Source of the DNA: MVRV01 sp964469905
GTDB taxonomy: Bacteria; Desulfobacterota; Syntrophia; Syntrophales; Smithellaceae
Length of the DNA stretch: 25,907 nucleotides
Assembly (NCBI GenBank): GCA_964469905.1
Contig: CAYXZW010000041.1
Span: forward strand, 1 to 25,907
Reading direction: 5' to 3'
The notes under the pieces were generated by a model. It searched no databases and was not told where the DNA came from. It saw only the letters and a list, made by a program, of their open reading frames with translations. A program made the position numbers and the translations under genes. Shown here piece after piece: positions 8,377-14,577 of the stretch; the first letter of the stretch is position 1, and every line of letters begins with the position of its first letter.

Positions 8377-8405
8377 TCTATATCCAATTTCATTTCGTAT
8401 TGCAA
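8377..8405 (-). promoter_or_regulatory. Candidate phaR promoter overlapping a TTGCAA site
   Basis: On the reverse strand TTGCAA (8405-8400), 17 bases, TATAGA (8382-8377). TTGCAA is self-complementary and is also the core of the larger palindrome before the phasin genes, so the same bases may serve as -35 and as a PhaR operator for autoregulation. This is inferred from motif sharing only. Confidence 0.4.
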
Positions 8406-8517
8406 CAAATAAATTTAATAAAAAATAAAGAATGCATTGGTCTGAAGCAATCTATATTTATGTTATTATTAAATAAAATAATGTGTCATATGCTTGCCCT
8501 GTTCACGCAAAAACATA

Positions 8518-8528
8518 TTGCAATGCAA
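8518..8528. promoter_or_regulatory. Candidate PhaR operator palindrome
   Basis: TTGCAATGCAA is an 11-base palindrome (TTGCA/TGCAA arms around A). It ends nine bases before the -35 of the phasin promoter. TGC-rich palindromes are known PhaR targets in other bacteria, and a related TTGCAA core lies in front of phaR at 8400-8405. Confidence 0.4.
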
Positions 8529-8537
8529 CAATTTTTC

Positions 8538-8565
8538 TTGACACGGTTTAAAAAGTGCCTATAAT
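8538..8565 (+). promoter_or_regulatory. Consensus sigma-70 promoter of the phasin cluster
   Basis: TTGACA (8538-8543), 16-base spacer, TATAAT (8560-8565). Both hexamers match the consensus exactly, the strongest promoter visible in the window, as expected for abundant granule-coat proteins. The first phasin-like ATG lies 43 bases downstream, preceded by AAGGAGG. Confidence 0.8.
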
Positions 8566-8608
8566 AGCTTCACGATTGATGAAAATAACAAAGGAGGAAT
8601 GATTAAAG

Positions 8609-8905
8609 ATGGATAACAAAATAATTGCTAAACAGATCATTGATTATCACAAATCAACATTTGACAATAATTTTAATTCTCTGGCAATTTTGCAGCAGCA
8701 GACGGAAAAAATGGTTAAGACATTTATGGAACAGGCCACATGGATTCCGGCAGAAGGGAAAACGGCAATTAATGAGTGGTTGAGTGTTTACAATAAGGGG
8801 CGTATCGGCTTTAAAGAAGCAGCAGATATTAACTTTAAAAAAGTGGAAGAATTTTTTGCTGCCGAAGAAAATGTTGCCAAAGCGAAAACTTCGAAAACAA
8901 AATAA
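8609..8905 (+). CDS. Phasin-like granule protein, paralogue 1
   Basis: 98 residues, first of three tandem paralogues. The shared 80-residue core reads without gaps across the three: IIAKQIIDYHKSTFDNNF, then QQTEKMVKTFMEQ, P-EGK, EW and FKKVEEFF near the end. The pattern is amphipathic helical with no signal peptide or transmembrane segment, as in small phasins that coat PHA granules. The short tail after residue 85 is lysine-rich (AKAKTSKTK). It has a strong promoter and AAGGAGG ribosome-binding site, and lies divergent from phaR. Phasin identity rests on helix pattern and context rather than on a remembered database match. Confidence 0.72.
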   Translation: MDNKIIAKQIIDYHKSTFDNNFNSLAILQQQTEKMVKTFMEQATWIPAEGKTAINEWLSVYNKGRIGFKEAADINFKKVEEFFAAEENVAKAKTSKTK

Positions 8906-8917
8906 TGGAGTTGCAAA

Positions 8918-9424
8918 ATGCATTCAAAGATAATCGCCCGACGGGTAATCGACTTTAATAAAGCTGCTTTTGACAATAGTTTCGATACTATTATTGCTCT
9001 GCAGGATCATTCGGAAAAGATGGTGAAGGTTTTTCTGGAAAAAGCAAGTCTTTTCCCCCCTGAAGGTAAAAAAGTAATTGCGGAATGGATAGAGGCTTAT
9101 AAAAGAGGTCAGAATAATTTTAAGAAGTCTGTCGACGATAGTTTTAAGACCGTTGATGATTATCTTATGGATTCAGCCAATACAATGGGTTTTTCTATCT
9201 ATGGTCAAATAGAAAAGATGTATTGTTCCGGAAGTGAAGATACTGACGAAGAGAAACAAGCATCCAACGAAATTGTCGACAAATCTATCCAGACAAAGGC
9301 AACAGTTTCAGAAAAAACGCTAAAGCAAAATATGGTTGTAGAAAAGAAAAAAGTAGTTGCAGGAAAAACTGGTGCCGGCATCGCTAAGCCTGCACATAAG
9401 GTAGTAAAACCCATAAAAAAATAA
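8918..9424 (+). CDS. Phasin-like protein, paralogue 2, with basic Lys/Ala/Pro tail
   Basis: 168 residues. Residues 1-85 align without gaps to the neighbouring paralogues (FDNSFDTIIALQD, SEKMVKVFLEK, PPEGKKVIAEWIEAYKRG). After an acidic linker (SGSEDTDEEKQ) comes a tail of about 50 residues rich in Lys, Val, Ala and Pro (EKKKVVAGKTGAGIAKPAHK, ending VVKPIKK). Such AKP-rich tails occur in the granule proteins PhaF and PhaM, where they bind DNA and tether granules to the nucleoid; a similar role here is inferred. It starts 12 bases after paralogue 1 with TGGAG upstream. Confidence 0.72.
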   Translation: MHSKIIARRVIDFNKAAFDNSFDTIIALQDHSEKMVKVFLEKASLFPPEGKKVIAEWIEAYKRGQNNFKKSVDDSFKTVDDYLMDSANTMGFSIYGQIEKMYCSGSEDTDEEKQASNEIVDKSIQTKATVSEKTLKQNMVVEKKKVVAGKTGAGIAKPAHKVVKPIKK

Positions 9425-9449
9425 TTAATTAAACTTTAGGAGGAAGAAA

Positions 9450-9710
9450 ATGGAACCGAAGCAAATCGCAAAGCAGATGATTGATTTCAGTAAGACGGCA
9501 TTTGACAATTCGTTTGATGCTATGGCCGTGTTGCAAGATCAAACGGAAAAAATGGTTAATGCCTTCATGGAACAAAATGCTATGATGCCGGACGAAGGTA
9601 AAAAGGCAGTATATGACTGGATCAAGAGCTATAAAAAAGGACGCAATGATGTCAAAGTAGCTGCCGATGAAAGCTTCAAAAAAGTCGAATCTTTTTTTGC
9701 TATCAAATAA
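9450..9710 (+). CDS. Phasin-like protein, paralogue 3 (minimal form)
   Basis: 86 residues, the bare core of the family: IAKQMIDFSKTAFDNSFDAM, LQDQTEKMVNAFMEQ, PDEGKKAVYDWIKSYKKGR, then ESFKKVESFF. It has no extra tail, unlike paralogues 1 and 2. AGGAGG precedes the ATG. It lies 25 bases downstream of paralogue 2 and is followed by a long hairpin, so it is likely the last gene of the phasin transcript. The three copies differ throughout, so the duplications are not recent. Confidence 0.72.
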   Translation: MEPKQIAKQMIDFSKTAFDNSFDAMAVLQDQTEKMVNAFMEQNAMMPDEGKKAVYDWIKSYKKGRNDVKVAADESFKKVESFFAIK

Positions 9711-9729
9711 ATTTTCCATGAATGACAAA

Positions 9730-9767
9730 GCCAACCTGTTCACTCTTAGTCCAGTGGGCAGGTTGGC
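9730..9767 (+). terminator. Long hairpin after the phasin cluster
   Basis: GCCAACCTGTTCACT (9730-9744) pairs with AGTGGGCAGGTTGGC (9753-9767): 15 base pairs including two G-U pairs, with an 8-base loop. No T-tract follows on the plus strand, so it may be a weak or factor-assisted terminator, or a 3' stabilising structure that protects the phasin mRNA. Confidence 0.5.
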
Positions 9768-9811
9768 ATAATCAACGGTCTGTGCTCAACTGGATTGGGA
9801 GTTAATTTACT

Positions 9812-10306
9812 ATGGATAAGAACATTCTCGAATTTTTAGGGCGAGCTTTGTTGAATGCCGCCCAGAGCCAGCAGCAATTGGAAGATATGAATAGAATTAT
9901 TGGACATACTATCGGTACCGACAATCCATTTATGCAACCGTTCTTAAAGGCCTTTGGTTGGCAGAATAAAGAGAAAAAAAACGACGAAAATACTGCTGAG
10001 TTTGCCAAAAAATCGTCGGAAGGATACAAGGAATTTTTCAAAGTTTATTGGGCGATGTTTGATATTGTTCCCAGGGAAGAATACCTGAGTCTGAAAAAAG
10101 AAAACGATGATCTGAAGTTGAAAATAGCTACGCTCGAAACAAATACAAAAACTGATAAAAAAATACTGGATAAAGATAATTATGCCCCAGAGCAGATTAT
10201 AGATGATTTGACTGTTATCATGAAAAATCAGACGCAGCAATTTCAGGAATTAATGAAACAATTGAATCAATCTTATAAAAAAGGGACAACTACCAAAAAG
10301 AAATAA
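9812..10306 (+). CDS. Coiled-coil PHA-associated protein, PhaE-like C-terminal motif
   Basis: 164 residues, no confident family. Helical throughout and without membrane segments. Residues 71-110 (GYKEFFKVYW, then DIVPREEYLSLKKENDDLK) resemble the end of PhaE at 13365-14255 (LPVPTNKEMDELYKEFHLLK), where a VP-x-x-E segment leads into a short coiled coil. The extreme C-terminus is basic (YKKGTTTKKK). It sits between the phasin cluster and the convergent phaJ operon and has no synthase domain. It could be a granule-surface or synthase-accessory subunit; that is inferred from context and a faint resemblance only. Confidence 0.6.
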   Translation: MDKNILEFLGRALLNAAQSQQQLEDMNRIIGHTIGTDNPFMQPFLKAFGWQNKEKKNDENTAEFAKKSSEGYKEFFKVYWAMFDIVPREEYLSLKKENDDLKLKIATLETNTKTDKKILDKDNYAPEQIIDDLTVIMKNQTQQFQELMKQLNQSYKKGTTTKKK

Positions 10307-10343
10307 AACAACCGGCCAAATTATTGTCCGGTAAATATTGTTT
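10306..10343. terminator. Bidirectional terminator between convergent genes
   Basis: ACCGG (10311-10315) pairs with CCGGT (10328-10332), and inside it CAA with TTG, giving an interrupted 8-bp hairpin with a four-base loop. On the minus strand it is followed by a T-rich run (TTGTTTTATTTCTTTTT), a good terminator for the phaJ operon. On the plus strand AAATATTGTTT follows, so it may also stop the 9812 gene. Confidence 0.6.
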
Positions 10344-10346
10344 CAA

Positions 10347-10775
10347 TCATTTCTTGGCTTTTGGTGGGCTCACCAGCGCTTCACCATCGACTACGACAAC
10401 TCCAGCTTGATTAGTGCAATAAGTTTTCAGCCTGATACGATTTTTTTCGGCGATTAATTCTAATACTTCCACCCGGCCGGTAATTGTATCGCCGATGAGC
10501 ACCGGAGCTAAAAATTTGAGTTCCTGTTTTATATAGATTGTTCCGGGGCCGGGAAGTTGATTGGCCAGAATTGCAGAGATAAAACCAGCTGTAAGCATCC
10601 CGTGGGCTATTCTGGTTTTAAAAAAAGTATTTTTAGCGTAAGCCTCGTTAACATGGGCGGGATTAAAGTCGCCGGTAATACCTGCATATAAATAAACATC
10701 AGTTTCCGACACAGTTTTGGCAAATTCTGCTGCATCTCCAACTTTAATTTGATCAATTGTTTTTCCCATAATCAT
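10347..10775 (-). CDS. phaJ: (R)-specific enoyl-CoA hydratase, MaoC family (PhaJ)
   Basis: 142 residues with the hot-dog-fold hydratase motif GDFNPAHVNEAYA; Asp36 and His41 are the expected catalytic pair. HGMLTAGFIS after it is also family-typical. PhaJ hydrates trans-2-enoyl-CoA from beta-oxidation to (R)-3-hydroxyacyl-CoA, the monomer for PHA synthase, linking fatty acid oxidation to storage. It is the last gene of the minus-strand unit phaE-phaC-GAF-phaJ. AGGTAGG lies at good spacing before the ATG at 10775; an in-frame ATG two codons on is the alternative. Confidence 0.88.
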   Translation of the reverse strand: MIMGKTIDQIKVGDAAEFAKTVSETDVYLYAGITGDFNPAHVNEAYAKNTFFKTRIAHGMLTAGFISAILANQLPGPGTIYIKQELKFLAPVLIGDTITGRVEVLELIAEKNRIRLKTYCTNQAGVVVVDGEALVSPPKAKK

Positions 10776-10826
10776 AAAGGTTACCTACCTGAGTTCGTTT
10801 TGGTTTACATAATACATATAGCTTTA

Positions 10827-11882
10827 TCAGAACCAACTTTTGTGGCTCCATATATCCTGCTTAAGATCTTTTATATCCTCCTGCACCATCAAGTAAAGAC
10901 TTGCATTTTGAATGGCAAGGCCGCCCTGGTAAGCCAGAGTTGTAACCAATGTAATTTCATCTTCGGTGAAATCTCTTTTTCTGTCGCTATAAAGACGCAA
11001 TACACCAATGACGGCATCCTTGGATTTAATCGGAACACATAATATGGAAACGATACCTTCTTCCTGCTTCTCTTTTTTATATTGTACTCCATCGTCGGTG
11101 AAAGCATTTTTTACCACGACAGGTTTGCCTTTAAGGGCCATGGCAATACTTTTTTCTGCAGAGATGGGACCTTTGTTTAAATACTTTTCACTTAAGCCGA
11201 AACTGGCAACAAGTTTTAAATTGCGCTTATCATCATCCAGCAACCTTACTGATGCTGCTTTAACGTCAAGATTCTTCGCTATATCTTCCGTAAGTGTCTG
11301 AAGGATTATCTTAATATCAAGACTCGATGACACACTGGCCGCTAATTTCAAAAATATTTGTGTATTGTCACGCATTTTCTTTATTAACTGGGCATTTTCG
11401 ATGGCAATGCCACCTTGTTCGGCTAAAATCGAAAGGAATTCAATTTCATCGGTGGTGAATTTTTTAATCTCACTGGTGTATAAACTGAGAATGCCCAGCA
11501 TTTTTCCCTTGAGCATTACCGGGACTATCAGAATAGAACCGATGCCTTCTGCTTTTTTCATTTCATGGTTCATGAGACGCGGATCCGTTGTAGCATCACG
11601 AACGTAAACGTAACCGTCTTTGAGCAATTGGGGGGTGATTTTTCCAGCATGACCAGAACCGGCGTGCAAATATTTATCGGAAAGACCTATTTGTGCTACC
11701 GCTGCGGTTTTTTCTGATGATTCCGATTCCTCATCTATGAGGAAAATTGCTGCTGCCTTTGCCTTCATTGTTTTAACGGCACTATCAACAATTAAAATAA
11801 GCAATTTATCCTGATCTTTAGTTGTGCCAAATTCTCTGCTGAACTTACTTAAACTATGGAAATAATCTGTCTTTATAGTCAT
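10827..11882 (-). CDS. Tandem GAF-domain protein in the PHA operon
   Basis: 351 residues. Two GAF domains occupy about 22-165 and 190-335; each ends with the common GAF pattern (VPVMLKGKMLGILSLY with EFLSILAEQGGIAIENA; VPIKSKDAVIGVLRLYS with LVTTLAYQGGLAIQNA). No kinase, cyclase, EAL/GGDEF or DNA-binding domain is attached, so it is a stand-alone sensor or scaffold. It starts 17 bases after phaC and ends 51 bases before phaJ, hence co-transcribed. GAF domains bind small molecules or cofactors; the ligand is not predictable from this sequence. AAAGGGAG precedes the start. Confidence 0.85.
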   Translation of the reverse strand: MTIKTDYFHSLSKFSREFGTTKDQDKLLILIVDSAVKTMKAKAAAIFLIDEESESSEKTAAVAQIGLSDKYLHAGSGHAGKITPQLLKDGYVYVRDATTDPRLMNHEMKKAEGIGSILIVPVMLKGKMLGILSLYTSEIKKFTTDEIEFLSILAEQGGIAIENAQLIKKMRDNTQIFLKLAASVSSSLDIKIILQTLTEDIAKNLDVKAASVRLLDDDKRNLKLVASFGLSEKYLNKGPISAEKSIAMALKGKPVVVKNAFTDDGVQYKKEKQEEGIVSILCVPIKSKDAVIGVLRLYSDRKRDFTEDEITLVTTLAYQGGLAIQNASLYLMVQEDIKDLKQDIWSHKSWF

Positions 11883-11899
11883 GATAATCTCCCTTTATG

Positions 11900-13180
11900 T
11901 TATATTGCTTCGGCAATTTTTTGCAGTAACAATGATTTCCCCTTTGGGGGCGCGTGCTTGTTTGTTTGAGTGCGAGTGTTCCGAAGAGGTTTTAATTTTT
12001 TCTTCTCTGGGACAGGCATTCGTGGTTGAGCGGCTTCTTTGGTGCGGTTAACTTTAGACTGGCGCACAGTTTTAACTTTCGGCTGAGGAATATCCTTTGA
12101 ATCACGTTCTTTAAGCCACTGAGCAATTTTGGGGGCGAACTGCTTCTGAAATTTAGAACTGACATAGATCCCAATATGCCCGGTATCCAGGCAAACATCT
12201 TCAACATCTTTGCTGCCCGTGGCTCCAATAAATTGCTCACAGGCTTCCGGTGGGACAAGATGGTCGAATTTTCCATAAAAATTCAAAAGCGGCATGGTGA
12301 GCTTTTTCAAATCAACACGTTTACCGCCCAGATACATTTTGCTTTGGATGAGAAGATTTTTATTGTAACAATCTTCAATGAACTGGCGGAATGTCTCCCC
12401 GGGCACATCAGGGCTGTCAAAAATCCACCTTTCCATACGGACAAAGTTTTCCACAAAATCTTTGTTGTCCATATTTTCTGCAAACCCTACATATTTATCA
12501 ATCATCAAGCGCGCCGGGTTAAGGAGCAGAAAACCAAGATTCATCAGATCGCCAGGTATGTTGCCGAAAGCCTTAATCATCTTGTCTACATTCAGATTTT
12601 TCATCCAGACATGTAAAAGTCCCTTGTCGGTGTCAAAACTGGTAGGAGTAACAGTTGTAATCAGGTTTTTTATTTTTTCCGGATTCAATGCGGAGTACAT
12701 TGCACAAAAGCTTCCGCCCATGCAAATACCCATGAGATTGATTTTAGGAATCCCATGTTTTGCCCGGATAAAATCGACGGCGCTATTGATATAGCCATTA
12801 ACATGATCGTCGATAGTCAAAAAACGATCCTTGCGCGTCGGGTAACCCCAGTCCATCATATATAAATCAATACCGTCGGAAAGAAAGTTTTGCACAACAC
12901 TTCTGTCCGGTTGCAAATCCAGCATCGTTTCCCTGTTTATCAGTGCATAAATAACTAACAATGGTGTTTTAAGCTTGTTTTCAGCGCTTTCCGAACGGGA
13001 ATAATGCTTCAGTTTAACTCGGTCTTCTTCATAAACAATTTCATAAGGGGTCAACGCCGCATCGGTATTGAGCGGACCTAGCAAAATATCGGAAGCCCTG
13101 GAGACACGGTTTCTTGTATCTTCAGCGCTTTGCGCCATATTTTCCAATATAAGGTCAACTGGAATTTTGGTTTGAGTCAT
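11900..13180 (-). CDS. phaC: Class III PHA synthase catalytic subunit PhaC
   Basis: 426 residues of alpha/beta-hydrolase fold. The lipase-like box GICMGG puts the nucleophile at Cys153; Asp306 (GKFDHLVPPE) and His335 (TGHIGIYVS) complete the triad, very close to the spacing of the Allochromatium class III enzyme. PhaC joins (R)-3-hydroxyacyl-CoA units into polyester with PhaE. The catalytic core ends near residue 360; the last 65 or so residues are an unusual basic, proline-containing tail (VRQSKVNRTKEAAQPRMP, EKKKLKPLRNTRTQ), longer than normal class III enzymes. AGGAGG precedes the ATG. It follows phaE and precedes the GAF gene on the same strand. Confidence 0.93.
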   Translation of the reverse strand: MTQTKIPVDLILENMAQSAEDTRNRVSRASDILLGPLNTDAALTPYEIVYEEDRVKLKHYSRSESAENKLKTPLLVIYALINRETMLDLQPDRSVVQNFLSDGIDLYMMDWGYPTRKDRFLTIDDHVNGYINSAVDFIRAKHGIPKINLMGICMGGSFCAMYSALNPEKIKNLITTVTPTSFDTDKGLLHVWMKNLNVDKMIKAFGNIPGDLMNLGFLLLNPARLMIDKYVGFAENMDNKDFVENFVRMERWIFDSPDVPGETFRQFIEDCYNKNLLIQSKMYLGGKRVDLKKLTMPLLNFYGKFDHLVPPEACEQFIGATGSKDVEDVCLDTGHIGIYVSSKFQKQFAPKIAQWLKERDSKDIPQPKVKTVRQSKVNRTKEAAQPRMPVPEKKKLKPLRNTRTQTNKHAPPKGKSLLLQKIAEAI

Positions 13181-13294
13181 AAATTGCCTCCTGAAATCGA
13201 AACCTGCATTAAGCCGTATATCAATAATAACTGCAATACTGTTAACGGCATATGGAGCTGTAACAAAATGGTCTTGCCATAACCTGATAACCTA

Positions 13295-13348
13295 ACCACC
13301 TAAAGGTGGCGAGAAGTCACGCGAGATCACAAGACCCGCAGAGGTGGT
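13295..13348 (-). promoter_or_regulatory. Structured phaE-phaC spacer with competing hairpins
   Basis: In the 184-base spacer, AGGTGGT-type and ACCACCT-type arms occur three times. On the transcript, the arm from 13301-13295 can pair with the adjacent arm (13309-13304, four-base loop) or with the upstream arm (13348-13342). Between them lies an imperfect tandem repeat (GCGAGAAGTCAC then GCGAGATCAC, 13309-13330). This could adjust the PhaE to PhaC ratio by processing or attenuation; function is inferred. Confidence 0.35.
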
Positions 13349-13364
13349 CATTTCGTAACGGCTT

Positions 13365-14255
13365 CTAAGTGGACTTGACCTTTCTTTCGAGTTCTTTTAC
13401 GCGTTTTTTCAGTAGATGGAATTCTTTGTATAACTCATCCATCTCCTTGTTCGTCGGTACCGGCAAGAATTGCAATATATCCTGTAGCGTCTCGTTTTTA
13501 GCCACAATAAAATCTTCCAATTTTTCAAGAGTATTATGTAATGCATCGGTGTATTCTTTTGATTTGAAAAGATTCATGTAATGTCCTTCCAGAATCTTTA
13601 TCCAAATTGCATAATTTTCTTTTGCTTCTTTGGGTAAGACGCCTTCTTGAGCCATGGTTTGAAGCTTTTCCTGAAGGACTTTAAAAGACTTTTCGATCGG
13701 GAGGTAAATAATCGAAAGAAATTCAGCTAATGTTGTTTCGAAGATATTCTGTTTATCCAGCAGCGCATTAAATCTTTCCTGATAATATCTGGTAAGTCCC
13801 AGTTGAGGTATGCGGAAGTACTGCCGTAGTTCTTTTTCATAAATATCAGTTAATGCTTTAAATACTTCCTGGTCTAAATTGTCAAAGTTGTATGCTTCGA
13901 CACGTTGGCCGATTTTCCCCGACTTTTCCAAGATGCGTTGCTGAGTTTGAAAATATGCTTCCCATCCGGATTTGGCCATTTTTAAAATTATTTCCGGCAG
14001 CGTATTGATAGCATTAAGGGCAGCGGCAGTAGATTCGGGTTCGCTCATGGTTTGGGAAAAAGACTTCATTAACTTTAAATTCTTTTGCCATTGCTCTGCA
14101 AAACGATTACCGGTGCCGGTTTGAAATTTTTGTTCATAATTGTCTTCAGTGCCGGATGCTGTCTGGGCTAATTTAGACCAGGTATCAAAAGATGCTTTCA
14201 GCCAGGATGGAAAAAACAAGTCGGATTCTTTATTTTGATGGTTGTCCTGGGGCAT
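13365..14255 (-). CDS. phaE: Class III PHA synthase subunit PhaE
   Basis: 296 residues, mostly helical, without catalytic motifs. It matches PhaE in order: an aromatic N-terminal segment (FFPSWLKASFDTWSKL), a long helical middle including YYQERFNALLDKQN and YLPIEKSFKVLQEKL, and a terminal VPTNKEMDELYKEFHLLKKR coiled coil. PhaE partners and activates class III PhaC. It is the promoter-proximal gene of the phaE-phaC-GAF-phaJ unit, 184 bases ahead of phaC. GAGGTGA precedes the ATG. Size is slightly below that of the purple-sulfur-bacterial proteins. Confidence 0.88.
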   Translation of the reverse strand: MPQDNHQNKESDLFFPSWLKASFDTWSKLAQTASGTEDNYEQKFQTGTGNRFAEQWQKNLKLMKSFSQTMSEPESTAAALNAINTLPEIILKMAKSGWEAYFQTQQRILEKSGKIGQRVEAYNFDNLDQEVFKALTDIYEKELRQYFRIPQLGLTRYYQERFNALLDKQNIFETTLAEFLSIIYLPIEKSFKVLQEKLQTMAQEGVLPKEAKENYAIWIKILEGHYMNLFKSKEYTDALHNTLEKLEDFIVAKNETLQDILQFLPVPTNKEMDELYKEFHLLKKRVKELERKVKST

Positions 14256-14577
14256 AATTCACCTCGTAATTCATTTCAGTAAAAAAGCGCTCGAAGATTG
14301 AATAATGTGAAGTGCAAAGCCGGACAATACAATAACTGCGAAAGACGATGAAGAGGATACATGTAGCATCATAACATTCTAAATGTCTTTTTCAGAAATA
14401 CTTGCCCTGCGTAGTAGTAAATTTTTTAATATAGAATATCTATTTTGTCAATGTTTATTGGGTTGGGTGGAATTGAGAAAATAAGTGCTGGACAGAAAAA
14501 TAAAAATTTGCGATTTTGATAAATATATTAATCAATTAATTCAAATACGGTATTTTTGAAATCACGGGGGGATCTTT
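14256..14577. other. Divergent intergenic region between phaE and the second phaC-like gene
   Basis: A 322-base gap that should contain the promoters of both divergent units. It is AT-rich toward the right. ATTAAT-CA-ATTAAT (14527-14540) is a short repeat that could be an operator, but no hexamer pair close to consensus at 16-18 base spacing was convincing on either strand. No open reading frame of note. A G-rich ribosome-binding site (GGGGGGA) ends the region before the ATG at 14578. Confidence 0.5.

Noticed and set aside
8654..9743. Minus-strand frames opposite the phasin-like genes
   Set aside because: Their Phe/Cys-rich products are what reverse reading of lysine-rich helical genes gives; the plus-strand genes have ribosome-binding sites and mutual similarity.
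12176..12794. Two long plus-strand frames opposite phaC
   Set aside because: They are antisense shadows of a gene with a complete catalytic triad, and neither has a ribosome-binding site or recognisable composition.
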